DNA from: JAJZIH01 sp021785265
GTDB lineage: Bacteria; Pseudomonadota; Gammaproteobacteria; JAKAQQ01
Reading direction: 5' to 3'
Length of the DNA: 64,000 bases
Assembly (NCBI GenBank): GCA_027338645.1
Contig: DAHWSH010000056.1
Coordinates: 4,310-68,309, forward strand
Shown here: piece after piece, positions 1 to 9,677 of the stretch
Layout of the letters: each line of letters opens with the position of its first letter
Position numbering within the stretch: the stretch's first letter is position 1
Program-made: the position numbers and the translations under genes
The notes under the pieces: generated by a model
What the model was told of the DNA's origin: nothing
Seen by the model: the letters and a program-made list of their open reading frames with translations, nothing else
The model's database searches: none

Positions 1-1048
1 TGAAGAAGGCATGGGTCACCAGGTGAAAAATGCCGGCGGCAAAAGCCGAGGCACCGAGAGCGGCAGCCATGTAACCCAACTGGGACAAGGTCGAGTAGGC
101 AATCACCCGCTTGATGTCGGTCGCGACAATACCCAGGAGTCCCATGAACAGTGCCGACAGTGAACCGATGACGAGAATGACGCTCAAGGCACCTGGGGCC
201 TCGACGTAAAACGGGGATAGGCGGGCCACCATGAAAATCCCAGCGGTCACCATGGTGGCGGCGTGGATGAGGGCGGAGATGGGCGTCGGACCTTCCATGG
301 AGTCCGGCAACCAGACATGGAGCGGGATCTGGGCGGACTTCGCCATGGCTCCCACGAACAGCAGAATCCCGATCAGGTCGAGAACCGGGAGGTGAAGACC
401 GAGGCCGAGATCAATGGTTTGCCCGACCAGCGTGGGAGCCCGGGCAAACAGGGCCGAATAGCGGAGTGAGCCCGTTTCATGAAGCAGGAGGGCAATGCCC
501 AAGATAAAACCGCAGTCACCCACCCGGTTGACCAGAAAGGCCTTGAGAGCCGCAGCCGAGGCAGAGGGTTTTTCGAACCAGAACCCAATCAGGAGGTAGG
601 ACACGAGTCCCACCCCCTCCCAACCGATAAAGAGCTGCAGGAAATTGTTGGCGGTCACCAGAAGCAGCATGGCAAAAGTAAAAAGCGAGATATAACTGAA
701 GAAACGGATCTCGCCGGGGTCACCCTTCATGTAGCCGATGCTGTAAACATGGACGGCAAATGACACAAAGGTCACCACCGAAATCATGAGGGCACTCAGG
801 GGATCGATCAGAAACCCGATCGGGAAGCGGACCCCACCACTCACCATCCATGTATAAAAGATGCGGTCCAGTCGAGCACCCTGCATCACCCGCTCTAGAA
901 GCAAAAGGGATAACAACCACGACACACCGACCGCCGAAATCGTGAGGGCATGCGTCAATCTCCGGCCGACTCGACGGCCCGCCAAACCCGTGAACACGGC
1001 AGCCACGAGCGGCAACAGGACAATCGCGAGTGCAAGCCCCATCATCAT
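1..1048 (-). CDS. nuoL: NADH-quinone oxidoreductase subunit L (partial, 3' end outside window)
   Basis: Large proton-pumping antiporter-like membrane subunit of respiratory complex I. About 349 N-terminal codons are present; the rest lies beyond position 1. Conserved stretches read on the minus strand include LQLFIGWEGVGLVSYLLIGF, LVNRVGDCGF, LPDSMEGPTPISALIHAATM and FHLVTHAFFK, all typical of NuoL transmembrane helices. The start is one of three consecutive ATG codons just after the nuoK stop (1048, 1045 or 1042); I give the first. It is the downstream continuation of the nuoA-K operon and is translated from the same polycistron. No frameshift is seen in the visible part. Confidence 0.95.
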   Translation of the reverse strand, partial: MMMGLALAIVLLPLVAAVFTGLAGRRVGRRLTHALTISAVGVSWLLSLLLLERVMQGARLDRIFYTWMVSGGVRFPIGFLIDPLSALMISVVTFVSFAVHVYSIGYMKGDPGEIRFFSYISLFTFAMLLLVTANNFLQLFIGWEGVGLVSYLLIGFWFEKPSASAAALKAFLVNRVGDCGFILGIALLLHETGSLRYSALFARAPTLVGQTIDLGLGLHLPVLDLIGILLFVGAMAKSAQIPLHVWLPDSMEGPTPISALIHAATMVTAGIFMVARLSPFYVEAPGALSVILVIGSLSALFMGLLGIVATDIKRVIAYSTLSQLGYMAAALGASAFAAGIFHLVTHAFF

Positions 1049-1354
1049 TTAGCCCTTGAGCTGGTCCAGATCCTGGACGTTGATACTCCGGCGGTGCCGG
1101 AAAACCACGACGAGCAATGCCAGTCCGATTGCGGACTCGGCGGCCGCCACGGTCAGCACGAAGAAAACGAAAATCTGGCCCGTCCGGTTCTCGAGGTAGC
1201 GGGAAAAGGCCACAAAATTGAGATTGACTGCCAAGAGCATCAACTCCACGCACATCAGCAGAACGACCAGGTTCTTGCGGTTGATAAAGAGGCCCATCAC
1301 GGCGATGGCAAACAGAATGGCCCCAAGAATGAGATAGTCGGTCAGTGTGATCAT
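1049..1354 (-). CDS. nuoK: NADH-quinone oxidoreductase subunit K
   Basis: Small three-helix membrane subunit of complex I that forms part of the proton channel between NuoJ and NuoN. The 101-residue length is the family standard. The helices carry the conserved acidic residues in NLVVLLMCVELMLLAVNLNF and VAAAESAIGLAL. The ATG overlaps the nuoJ stop by four bases, and the stop abuts the nuoL start, so translation is probably coupled. Confidence 0.96.
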   Translation of the reverse strand: MITLTDYLILGAILFAIAVMGLFINRKNLVVLLMCVELMLLAVNLNFVAFSRYLENRTGQIFVFFVLTVAAAESAIGLALLVVVFRHRRSINVQDLDQLKG

Positions 1355-1974
1355 GACGAGTGACGCCGGCCGGAAGGAAGGGACACCAGCCGAACCCGAT
1401 CCCGAGCCTGGACCTGAACCTGCCGGGATGGATCCTGGCTCCGGATCCCGGGGCGGCGACGCAAGGTCAGGAGAATCGCGGCAATCAGGCCAACCAGGAG
1501 TATCATGCCGGCCAATTCAAAGGGATAAAGGTCATGGCGGTACAACGTTGTACCCAACGCCCGGGTGTTGTCGTGTTTGGCGGCGACCCGGGGGAGGTGT
1601 CCCAGCGCGTGGAAACCCAGGGCATGGGCCCAGAACACGTAAGCCAGTTCAAACACCAGCAGGCAGGCGATTACCGCCCCCAGAGGAGCATAACGGACAA
1701 AACCTTCACGGAGCTTCGCGACCTCGACGTCCAGCATCATGACCACGAACAGCAAAAGCACGAGGACGGCACCGACGTAGATCAGAATCAGGACCAAACC
1801 AAGAAATTCAGCTCCCGACAGGATCCAGAGAACCGCGGTGTTGAAAAAGCAGAGTACGAGAAACAGGGCCGCGTGGACCGGGTGCCTGGCCGTGATGACA
1901 CGCAGGGCGGAAACGACGAGCACGGTCCCGAAAAACCAGAACACCGTCTCTTGCAGCCAGGCGGAAGGACTCAT
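1351..1974 (-). CDS. nuoJ: NADH-quinone oxidoreductase subunit J
   Basis: Membrane subunit of complex I, 207 aa, with about five predicted helices. The segment FLGLVLILIYVGAVLVLLLF contains the family signature with the pi-bulge helix region (YVGAVLVLLLFVVMML). The C-terminal ~40 residues are Arg/Gln-rich and soluble, as is common in NuoJ. It starts nine bases after nuoI and overlaps nuoK by four bases. Confidence 0.95.
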   Translation of the reverse strand: MSPSAWLQETVFWFFGTVLVVSALRVITARHPVHAALFLVLCFFNTAVLWILSGAEFLGLVLILIYVGAVLVLLLFVVMMLDVEVAKLREGFVRYAPLGAVIACLLVFELAYVFWAHALGFHALGHLPRVAAKHDNTRALGTTLYRHDLYPFELAGMILLVGLIAAILLTLRRRPGIRSQDPSRQVQVQARDRVRLVSLPSGRRHSS

Positions 1975-1983
1975 GGCTTCCGC

Positions 1984-2472
1984 TTACCGGTAAACCGCGT
2001 CCTGCTCGCGGTCACGGGCGATCTGGGCTTCAAATTTGTCCCCGATGGCCAGCAGTTTCTCCTTGGTCATGATCTGCTGGCCCCGGGCTTCAAAATGGAA
2101 CTCGTAAATCCGGGTTTCAACGATCGAATCGACCGGACAGGCCTCTTCGCAGAATCCGCAATAAATACACTTGAACAGGTCAATATCGTAGCGGGTCGTC
2201 CGGCGGGTTCCATCATCGCGGCGTTCTGAGTCGATGGTGATGGCCAAGGCCGGACAGACCGCCTCGCAGAGCTTGCAGGCGATGCACCGTTCCTCGCCAT
2301 TGGGATACCGTCGAAGGGCATGGAGACCCCGGAAGCGCGGTGACTGGGGTGTTTTTTCATCCGGATAACGAAGCGTGAATTTGCGCGAGACAAACTCCCG
2401 AAAGGTCACGCTCAATCCGGTCAACAGTTCGACCAGGAGAAAACTTTTGAAAAAATGCCGGATCCGGTTCAT
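1984..2472 (-). CDS. nuoI: NADH-quinone oxidoreductase subunit I (2x[4Fe-4S])
   Basis: Peripheral-arm ferredoxin-like subunit carrying clusters N6a and N6b, which pass electrons toward NuoB. Two CxxCxxCxxxCP motifs are present: CIACKLCEAVCP (about residues 60-71) and CIYCGFCEEACP (about residues 99-110). The 162-aa length fits the family. The ATG overlaps the nuoH stop (ATGA). An N-terminal amphipathic stretch (HFFKSFLLVELLTGL) matches the helix that lies on the membrane. Confidence 0.97.
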   Translation of the reverse strand: MNRIRHFFKSFLLVELLTGLSVTFREFVSRKFTLRYPDEKTPQSPRFRGLHALRRYPNGEERCIACKLCEAVCPALAITIDSERRDDGTRRTTRYDIDLFKCIYCGFCEEACPVDSIVETRIYEFHFEARGQQIMTKEKLLAIGDKFEAQIARDREQDAVYR

Positions 2473-3509
2473 GGCAGACCTCCCCGGAACCAGGGTCCCA
2501 CCTGGCCCACGATCATGAGTGATTCGGCACCGAGCCAGACCAAGGTCAGGGGAATAAAAACCTTCCAGCCCAGCCGCATGATCTGGTCATAACGGTAACG
2601 GGGGAAAGTCGCGCGGAGCCAAAGGAAAACAAACAGCAGGACCGCGATCTTGAGTGCCAGCCACGCGAGCCCGCTGTCGGCCAATAACGGGATTCCGGTT
2701 CCGGCCAGGGGTGACGACCATCCCCCCAGAAACAGGGTCGAGGCCAGAGCCGAGACCAGGATCATATTGGCGTACTCGGCGAGAAAAAACACCGCAAAGG
2801 TTGTACCCGAATACTCCACGTGGAAACCGGCAACCAGTTCGGATTCTCCCTCGGCCACATCAAAGGGGGCTCGGTTCGTTTCGGCCACGCCAGAGACGAA
2901 GTACACGACGAAAAGCGGCAGGAGCGGAATGAAATACCAGTGTCCGATGCCTCCCGACTGGTCTCGAACGATCGCTTCGAGGTTGAGGGTGCGGGCCGCC
3001 ATGACCACACCGATCAGGGCAAAGCCCATGGCGATCTCATAAGAGACGATCTGGGCTGCCGATCGCATGGCCCCCAGCAGGGCATACTTGGAATTCGAAG
3101 CCCAGCCGGCCAGGATAATTCCATAGACGCCAATTGAAGTCAGTGCCAGGATGTAGATCAAGCCGGCATTGAGATTGGCCAACACGACATGCGGGGCAAA
3201 GGGAATGACGGCCCAGGTGGCGAGCGCGGGCACGATGGCGAGAATGGGAGCCAACACGAACAACAGGATGCTCGAGCGTTCCGGGAAAACGATTTCCTTG
3301 AGCAGGAGTTTGAACACATCGGCAAAGGGCTGAAGCAGCCCCCACTTGCCGACCCGGTTGGGCCCGAGCCGCAACTGCATGTATCCAATGATCTTGCGTT
3401 CGGCATAGGTCAGATAAGCCACCGACAGGATCACCACGACCGTAACCAGAATGATGCCCACGAGGCGGGGCAAAAACCAGGTCAGGAGTCCGGCAATCCA
3501 GGGATTCAT
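2469..3509 (-). CDS. nuoH: NADH-quinone oxidoreductase subunit H
   Basis: Eight-helix membrane subunit that lines the quinone cavity of complex I. Diagnostic motifs are YAERKIIGYMQLRLGPNRVG near residue 35-54 and the acidic quinone-site loop ETNRAPFDVAEGESELVAGF. The frame is open upstream, but I choose the ATG at 3509 (MNPWIAGLL), because it overlaps the nuoG stop as ATGA like the other nuo junctions and gives 346 aa, the usual size. The longer reading would add 20 residues that belong to the nuoG coding region. Confidence 0.96.
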   Translation of the reverse strand: MNPWIAGLLTWFLPRLVGIILVTVVVILSVAYLTYAERKIIGYMQLRLGPNRVGKWGLLQPFADVFKLLLKEIVFPERSSILLFVLAPILAIVPALATWAVIPFAPHVVLANLNAGLIYILALTSIGVYGIILAGWASNSKYALLGAMRSAAQIVSYEIAMGFALIGVVMAARTLNLEAIVRDQSGGIGHWYFIPLLPLFVVYFVSGVAETNRAPFDVAEGESELVAGFHVEYSGTTFAVFFLAEYANMILVSALASTLFLGGWSSPLAGTGIPLLADSGLAWLALKIAVLLFVFLWLRATFPRYRYDQIMRLGWKVFIPLTLVWLGAESLMIVGQVGPWFRGGLP

Positions 3510-5908
3510 GTCATGCCTCCCGTCGACATCGGGAAATCCAACTCCAGAACCCCCCAGCTCGGTCCCCAACCGACCGCACTCTCGGTTCCGGAATCCAGCC
3601 AGACGGTCCCACGGGGCAGACGGTCACTCAGCGCCACTTTGAGCACAGCGGCCTCGGGCTTTCCTGCCGGGCGCACCGGGGTTCCCGGCTGAACTCCCTG
3701 TTCTCGGGCATCATCCGGATGCATGAACAGTGAGCGAGAGCGGCGCGCCAGCGGCGTCTGCTGAAGCGGGATCGACCGGCGGACGTAGGGGTCGGTCCCA
3801 TAGACGGCCCGTCGTCCCATCCGGTAGGGAAAGCGGACAAGTGGAGGAACGGGTCCGTCTTCGGTCTTCGCGACGCCGGCTTGGGAACCCCTCACGGGGT
3901 AGCGCTCGCGTGCCCTGATTTCCTCGAGCACATCCTGTCGCCGATCGTAGCTGAAACCGGAAAGACCCAGTCGTTGTCCCAGCACCGTGAGGATTTTCCA
4001 TCCACTTCGGGCATCCCCCCAGGGTGGAACCATGGCTTCGAAGCTTTGTTCCTCGCCGGAAAGATCAATATAGGTTCCACCCGTCTCCGGAATCGCTGCA
4101 AGCGGCAGGATCACCGAGGCATGGGCCGCGTGGGAGGGGGCGAGCCAGCTCGCGAAAACCAGAAGTTCCGACGCCTGGGCGATGGCCTGAAGTGCCCGAT
4201 CCCCGTCCCAGAGATCGTATTCCGGTTCAACACCAAACAGGGAATAGAGTTTTTTCGGTTGATCGAAGAGGCCGGGCAGTGACTCTCCTCGATCAGGCCA
4301 CAGCCGGGCGACCTGTTCCGCCCCCACCGCATTGGCTCCCGCCGGCAGATCAACAAGCCGCGCCCCAGAGGCTTTCGACAGGGCCACCGTCAGGGCTCGG
4401 ATCCGGCTGCCTTCCGGATGGGCTTCGACCAGCTCCCCCAGAACGAGAACCGCTTCAGGACCCGCGGAGAGGATTTCACCGAGCAGATCGAGTTCCGTGG
4501 GCGAAAGATGCGACCGCTCGGCCCAAGACGTCGCCCAAGCCAGAGGGCCCTTAAAGCTCCCGGGATTGACCTTCTCCACCAGTGCCGCAAGCGCCGCCAC
4601 TTGCCCCCAGGGACCGAGCGGCCGATCGAAAAGAAGTGGCAGGCGGCTTTCAAACTGAACGGGATTCAGGGCGGCGAGACGTGCGCCTGCTCCTGCGGCA
4701 CGCCGGAGTCTCCAGCTGATCAACGGGTACTCTGAACGGAGATCAGTCCCGATCAAAAGAACGCCTTTCCGGCTTTCCCACTCGTCCCCCGAGAGGACAC
4801 CGGGCACCTCTGCCCGCGCTCCCCTCGGTTCATCCCGGAAATCCGCCCGGTACAGACGGGCATCAATGTTGCGAACCCCGAGACCGCGCAACAGCTTCTC
4901 GTAGAGATAAAGCTCCTCGAGTGTGGCCTGCGGAGAGATCAGGGCACCGACGGAGTCCGGCCCCTCCCGGGACACAGCCTCCGTCATTTTATTTGCGCAG
5001 ATGTCCAGTGCCTCGTCCCACGAAGCCTCCCGGAGTTCGCCGTCCGCCCTCACCCGAGGCGTGCCCAGCCGATCCTCGTGATAAAGACCGGCATAACTGA
5101 AACGATCCCGGTCTGACAGCCAGGTTTCATTGCGCCCCGCAGCGGGCCGGGGCACAACCCGCATGAGGCGCCCCCGCAATGTATGCCCGTAAAGATTCGA
5201 TCCCATGGCATCATGAGCGGAAATGCCGGGCAGCGCGAGGAGTTCCCAGCTCCGTGCCGCAAACCGGAAAGGCTTCGAGTTGAGTGCGCCCACTGGGCAC
5301 AGGTCGATGATGTTGCCGGACAGTTCCGAGGTGATTTCTCCAGCAAGAAAGCTTTTCACGGCGGACCGTTCCCCCCGACCGACGATGGCGAGCTCCTGGG
5401 CGCCAGCCACTTCCTCGAGAAAACGCACGCAACGGGAACAAAAAATGCAGCGGGTCATATCGGTGCTGACCAGGGAACCCAGGCTCTCATCGGCAATGAC
5501 CCGCTTGGGCTCCTCATAGCGCGAATGATCAAAACCATAGCCCATGGCCAGATCCTGGAGCTCGCACTCTCCGCCCTGGTCACAGACCGGGCAGTCCAGG
5601 GGGTGGTTGATCAGCAGGAACTCCATGGTCGCCCGCTGGGAATGGAGTGCCCCATCCGATTGGGTTCTGACACACATCCCTTCGGTCACCGGGGTCGCAC
5701 AGGCCGGCAGCGGCTTGGGCGCTTTTTCAACCTCGACCAGGCACATCCGGCAGTTCGCCGCGATCTTGAGGTGCGGGTGGTAACAAAACCGGGGAATGTA
5801 AATTCCCGCCCGGTCTGCCACCTGGATAATCATTTCTCCCGGGCGGGCTTCGCAGGCCACCCCGTTGATCTCCAGGTGGACGGTTTTGGGTGTCACGTGA
5901 GCGTTCAT
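3506..5908 (-). CDS. nuoG: NADH-quinone oxidoreductase subunit G
   Basis: Largest soluble subunit of complex I (800 aa from the ATG at 5908, which overlaps the nuoF stop). The N-terminal ~220 residues hold a [2Fe-2S] site (RFCYHPHLKIAANCRMCLVE), the His/Cys-ligated cluster (HPLDCPVCDQGGECELQD) and a further Cys cluster (MTRCIFCSRCVRFLEEV). The remainder is a molybdopterin-oxidoreductase-like domain, degenerate in this family and without cofactor. The ~45% of the frame upstream of 5908 that extends to 5956 is rejected as a start because it lies within nuoF. Confidence 0.96.
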   Translation of the reverse strand: MNAHVTPKTVHLEINGVACEARPGEMIIQVADRAGIYIPRFCYHPHLKIAANCRMCLVEVEKAPKPLPACATPVTEGMCVRTQSDGALHSQRATMEFLLINHPLDCPVCDQGGECELQDLAMGYGFDHSRYEEPKRVIADESLGSLVSTDMTRCIFCSRCVRFLEEVAGAQELAIVGRGERSAVKSFLAGEITSELSGNIIDLCPVGALNSKPFRFAARSWELLALPGISAHDAMGSNLYGHTLRGRLMRVVPRPAAGRNETWLSDRDRFSYAGLYHEDRLGTPRVRADGELREASWDEALDICANKMTEAVSREGPDSVGALISPQATLEELYLYEKLLRGLGVRNIDARLYRADFRDEPRGARAEVPGVLSGDEWESRKGVLLIGTDLRSEYPLISWRLRRAAGAGARLAALNPVQFESRLPLLFDRPLGPWGQVAALAALVEKVNPGSFKGPLAWATSWAERSHLSPTELDLLGEILSAGPEAVLVLGELVEAHPEGSRIRALTVALSKASGARLVDLPAGANAVGAEQVARLWPDRGESLPGLFDQPKKLYSLFGVEPEYDLWDGDRALQAIAQASELLVFASWLAPSHAAHASVILPLAAIPETGGTYIDLSGEEQSFEAMVPPWGDARSGWKILTVLGQRLGLSGFSYDRRQDVLEEIRARERYPVRGSQAGVAKTEDGPVPPLVRFPYRMGRRAVYGTDPYVRRSIPLQQTPLARRSRSLFMHPDDAREQGVQPGTPVRPAGKPEAAVLKVALSDRLPRGTVWLDSGTESAVGWGPSWGVLELDFPMSTGGMT

Positions 5909-7227
5909 GCGACCGACCGGATCAAGGAAGCCTTTTCCGCCTTCTGGAACGGACAACCCTTTTGGTTGATGTGGGCTTCGAACTCCGGAGCAAAATGCTG
6001 GAGAAAGCTCCAGACGGGCATGGCGGCCGCATCTCCCAGTGCGCAGATCGTCCGTCCCTCGATGTTGTGTGCCACCTTCACGAGACGGTCCAGATCCTGG
6101 AGTTGACCCCGCCCAGCCTCAATATCGCGGACCATCCGGTAGAGCCAGCCGGTTCCTTCCCGGCACGGGGTGCACTGGCCGCAGGATTCGGAATAATAAA
6201 ACCGGCTGATCCGTTCCAGCACCCCGACCATGCAGGTCGTCTCGTCCATGACGATGACCGCACCGGAGCCCAGGAGGGATCCCGCCCGTTTGATACTGTC
6301 ATAATCCATCCGCGTCTCCATCATGACTTCTCCGGGGAGCACGGGGACTGAAGAGCCCCCCGGGATCACCGCCTTGAGCTGGTGTCCCGAACGGATGCCG
6401 CCCGCCCGCTTCAGCAGGTCCACAAACGGGGTGCCCAGCGGAACTTCATAGTTGCCCGGGTGCGTAACGTGGCCGGTCACCGAAAAGATCTTGGGCCCTC
6501 CGGCCCCTGGCAGCCCCATGTTGAGAAACCACTGGGCGCCCTCACGCAGGATGCCGGGAACGGATGCCAGGGTCTCTGTGTTGTTGATCGTGGTGGGTGC
6601 CCCGTAGAGCCCAAAAGAGGCCGGGAACGGCGGCTTGAAACGCGGGAATCCCTTCTTGCCCTCGAGGGATTCCAGGAGGGCGGTCTCCTCCCCGCAGATG
6701 TAGGCTCCAGCCCCGAGGTGGATCCGGAGATCGACCGTAATCCCGCTGCCACCCAGGTTTTCCCCCAGGTAGCCTGCAGCATAGGCCTCCTCTACCGCCG
6801 TCCGGAATCGATGGTACGGTTCATCCTGAAACTCGCCGCGGATATAGTTGTATCCCACCCGCGCACCCATCGCATAACAGGCAATGGCCATGCCCTCGAC
6901 GAGTGCATGCGGGTTGAACCGGAGGATGTCCCGATCCTTGCAGGTCCCCGGTTCACTCTCGTCCGAATTGCAGACCAGATACTTGGGTCCGGGGTGGGAA
7001 GCGGGCATGAAGCTCCACTTGACGCCCGTGGGGAAACCCGCCCCCCCACGCCCCCTCAGGCCCGACTGCTTGACTTGCTCGATGAGGGTAGCTGGAGCCG
7101 GCCGCTCGGTCAGGATTTTTTTCCAGGCCTGATAGCCTCCCAATCGGTGGTAGGTATCGAGGCTCCAGGACTCAGGTTCGCCGAGCGTGGCGTAGCAGAG
7201 CGGTCCCACGTGGCTATCGCCAGTCAC
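5905..7227 (-). CDS. nuoF: NADH-quinone oxidoreductase subunit F (NADH/FMN site)
   Basis: Subunit that oxidises NADH through FMN and passes electrons to cluster N3. The nucleotide loop GRGGAGFPTGVKWSFM, the FMN region CNSDESEPGTCKDR and the [4Fe-4S] motif ESCGQCTPCREG are all visible. I choose the GTG at 7227, which overlaps the nuoE stop as GTGA and gives 440 aa; the upstream ATG at 7329 would put 34 atypical residues inside nuoE. Confidence 0.95.
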   Translation of the reverse strand: MTGDSHVGPLCYATLGEPESWSLDTYHRLGGYQAWKKILTERPAPATLIEQVKQSGLRGRGGAGFPTGVKWSFMPASHPGPKYLVCNSDESEPGTCKDRDILRFNPHALVEGMAIACYAMGARVGYNYIRGEFQDEPYHRFRTAVEEAYAAGYLGENLGGSGITVDLRIHLGAGAYICGEETALLESLEGKKGFPRFKPPFPASFGLYGAPTTINNTETLASVPGILREGAQWFLNMGLPGAGGPKIFSVTGHVTHPGNYEVPLGTPFVDLLKRAGGIRSGHQLKAVIPGGSSVPVLPGEVMMETRMDYDSIKRAGSLLGSGAVIVMDETTCMVGVLERISRFYYSESCGQCTPCREGTGWLYRMVRDIEAGRGQLQDLDRLVKVAHNIEGRTICALGDAAAMPVWSFLQHFAPEFEAHINQKGCPFQKAEKASLIRSVA

Positions 7228-7715
7228 TCGAGAGACTCCAGAATTTCGTCCACCCGTTCCGGGGTGAGGTGTTCGTAATAGATGTGATCGACCATCATCA
7301 TGGGCGCTCCGGCGCAGGCCGCGAGACATTCCTCTTCCGGCTTGAGGTAGATTTTTCCATCTGCCGTCGCCTGTCCAGGACGGATTCCAAGACGTTTTTC
7401 AAGATGATCCAGGATCATGCCACAACCGCACAGCATGCAGGATACGTTGGTGCAAACCGAAACGCTGTGCCGGGCAGTTGGCTTGAGTTCGTACATGGAA
7501 TAGAACCGGGCCACCTCCTCGACCGCCACCGGTGGCAGTCCGAGGTATTCGGCAACGGCGAGGAGGGATTCGGGCCGGATCCATCCCCCCTCATGCTCCT
7601 GGACGATGCGCAATGCCGCCAAAGTGGCGGAACGACGACCTTCCGGCGGATACTGGGCTATCCAGTGATCGATTTCGTGGCAGATTTCCGGGCTCAGGGT
7701 CGTCGGTTGGTTCAC
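7224..7715 (-). CDS. nuoE: NADH-quinone oxidoreductase subunit E ([2Fe-2S])
   Basis: Thioredoxin-like [2Fe-2S] protein that partners NuoF (cluster N1a). The four ligands appear as CTNVSCMLCG (first two Cys) and EECLAACAGAP (second pair). The 163-aa length is normal. The start codon is GTG and overlaps the nuoD stop (GTGA), as at the nuoE-nuoF junction. Confidence 0.95.
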   Translation of the reverse strand: MNQPTTLSPEICHEIDHWIAQYPPEGRRSATLAALRIVQEHEGGWIRPESLLAVAEYLGLPPVAVEEVARFYSMYELKPTARHSVSVCTNVSCMLCGCGMILDHLEKRLGIRPGQATADGKIYLKPEEECLAACAGAPMMMVDHIYYEHLTPERVDEILESLE

Positions 7716-8965
7716 CGGTCGATCTCCCCGAAAACGATATCCTGGGTGCCGATGATAGCCACGAGATCCGGAATCATGTGGCCACGGGCCATCTCGTCCA
7801 GGGCGGCCAGATGGGCGAACCCCGCTGCCCGGATCTTGAGGCGGTAGGGTTTGTTGGCTCCGTCGGACACGAGATAGATGCCGAATTCCCCTTTCGGGTG
7901 CTCAACCACGGCATAGGTCTCGCCCGCCGGCACGGTATAGCCTTCCGTAAACAGTTTGAAGTGGTGGATCAGCGCTTCCATGTCATGCTTCATGACCGTG
8001 CGCGGCGGCGGAGCAATCTTGTAGTCATCGAGGATCACCGGCCCCGGATGAGCCACGAGCCAGTCCAGGCATTGACTGACGATCCGGTTGGACTGGCGCA
8101 TCTCCTCGATCCGCACCAGATAACGGTCGTAGCAGTCCCCTTCACGGCCAATGGGAATGTCGAACTCGAGATCCGGATAAACCTCATAGGGTTGCGTCCG
8201 GCGGAGATCCCAGGCGATTCCCGAACCGCGAAGCATGGGACCACTGAACCCAAGCTGGAGGGCGCGTTCCGGGCTGACCACACCGATCCCGACGGTCCGC
8301 TGTTTCCAGATCCGGTTATCCGTGAGGAGGTTCTCAAACTCGTCGATGCGCCCGGGCAATCGTCCCGTGAAGTCCCGGATGAAATCGATCAGGGATCCAC
8401 CGCGATTGCGATTACGTTCCCCCTGTTCCTTTTTCGACCGCCATCGGGAAGGCGCATGCTGGGGCATGCGATCAGGCAGGTCGGCATGAACTCCGCCCGG
8501 ACGATAGTAGGTCGCATGCAGGCGAGCTCCCGAAACCGCCTCGTACATATCCATGATGTCTTCACGTTCGCGGAACGCATACAAAAACACGCTCATGGCC
8601 CCGATATCCAGGGCATGGCTACCGAGCCAGAGCAGGTGGTTGGTGATGCGGGTCAGTTCATCGAAAAGCACGCGGATGTAGCGGGCCCGAATGGGAATCT
8701 CGATTCCCAGCAGTCTTTCAATGGCCAGGACGTAAGCATGCTCGTTGACCATCATGGAGACATAATCCAGACGGTCCATATAACCGATGCTCTGGTTAAA
8801 CGGCTTGCTTTCGGCCAACTTCTCAGTGGCCCGATGCAGCAGCCCGATATGGGGGTCGACCTTGCGGATCACCTCCCCATCCATCTCGAGCACCAGCCGC
8901 AATACCCCATGGGCCGCCGGATGCTGCGGACCGAAGTTCATGGTATAGCTCTGGATTTCAGTCAT
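7712..8965 (-). CDS. nuoD: NADH-quinone oxidoreductase subunit D
   Basis: 49-kDa-type subunit that forms the quinone-reduction site with NuoB. The start MTEIQSYTMNFGPQHPAAHG (ATG at 8965) carries the conserved GPQHPAAHGVLR loop with the quinone-binding His. Other motifs are DPHIGLLHRATEKLAE and LDYVSMM. The C-terminus FGEIDR is the conserved end. It is 417 aa long and overlaps the nuoC end by eight bases. NuoC and NuoD are separate genes here, not fused as in E. coli. Confidence 0.96.
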   Translation of the reverse strand: MTEIQSYTMNFGPQHPAAHGVLRLVLEMDGEVIRKVDPHIGLLHRATEKLAESKPFNQSIGYMDRLDYVSMMVNEHAYVLAIERLLGIEIPIRARYIRVLFDELTRITNHLLWLGSHALDIGAMSVFLYAFREREDIMDMYEAVSGARLHATYYRPGGVHADLPDRMPQHAPSRWRSKKEQGERNRNRGGSLIDFIRDFTGRLPGRIDEFENLLTDNRIWKQRTVGIGVVSPERALQLGFSGPMLRGSGIAWDLRRTQPYEVYPDLEFDIPIGREGDCYDRYLVRIEEMRQSNRIVSQCLDWLVAHPGPVILDDYKIAPPPRTVMKHDMEALIHHFKLFTEGYTVPAGETYAVVEHPKGEFGIYLVSDGANKPYRLKIRAAGFAHLAALDEMARGHMIPDLVAIIGTQDIVFGEIDR

Positions 8966-9677
8966 GGGTCGGTTCCTTCTTCCCCGGATCCGTCCCTTCA
9001 TAGCGGGCATCGTTGCGGATGACCCTCGGCACCAGGGTCCTCGGCGTAATGCTGACCGGCTCATAGATCACTCGCCCCGACTCGGGGTCGTAGCGCACCT
9101 CGATCTCGCCGGACAGGGGAAAGTCTTTCCGGAAGGGATGGCCGATAAAGCCGTAGTCGGTCAGAATCCGGCGCAGATCCGGATGCCCTTCGAATAGAAT
9201 CCCAAATAGATCAAAAACTTCTCTCTCAAACCAGTCCGCTGAAGCCCAGATCCCGGTGAGCGAAGGAATCACGGGTGGGCGATCGGTGGGCAGGGCCACC
9301 TTGAGGCGAAGCCGCTCATTCCGGCTGACCGAGAGAAGGTGGTAAACCACCTCGAAACGTCCGTCCGGTTGCGGGTGAACCTCGGGATCTTGAACCACCA
9401 CCCGGGCACGACTGAAACCGGTTCCAGTGGCTGTCTCCGTCACCCACTCTTCTTTTCCGTAGGCCAAATAATCGACCGCAGTCACATCCATCAACTGTTC
9501 AAAGTGGAACCGGGAATCCGCCTGGAGCGTCCGGGCCACGTCAAGGAGCGTTTCGGGGGAGAGCGCCCAGCTCACCTCACCCAAGGCCGAACGGCTGACT
9601 TGGGCTTCCGGCCATTGAGACCGGATCATTCCGCACAGTTCCTGCCCCTCGTCCGCAGTCCCGTCCGCCATGACCAT
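8958..9677 (-). CDS. nuoC: NADH-quinone oxidoreductase subunit C
   Basis: 30-kDa-type hydrophilic subunit of complex I. The signature DWFEREVFDLFGILFEGHPDL (shown here from sequence EREVFDLFGILFEGHPDLR) and FIGHPFRKDFPL are present. Start: the ATG at 9677 shares one base with the nuoB TGA; an alternative ATG lies six bases downstream at 9671. The frame upstream of 9677 lies in nuoB and is ignored. About 239 aa. Confidence 0.93.
   Translation of the reverse strand: MVMADGTADEGQELCGMIRSQWPEAQVSRSALGEVSWALSPETLLDVARTLQADSRFHFEQLMDVTAVDYLAYGKEEWVTETATGTGFSRARVVVQDPEVHPQPDGRFEVVYHLLSVSRNERLRLKVALPTDRPPVIPSLTGIWASADWFEREVFDLFGILFEGHPDLRRILTDYGFIGHPFRKDFPLSGEIEVRYDPESGRVIYEPVSITPRTLVPRVIRNDARYEGTDPGKKEPTHD

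Noticed and set aside
1360..2229. 289-codon plus-strand open frame opposite nuoJ/nuoI
   Set aside because: Gln/His/Asp-rich composition typical of antisense frames; the minus strand is clearly coding.
7532..9022. 496-codon plus-strand open frame opposite nuoD/nuoE
   Set aside because: Antisense to strongly conserved complex I genes and no family-like sequence.
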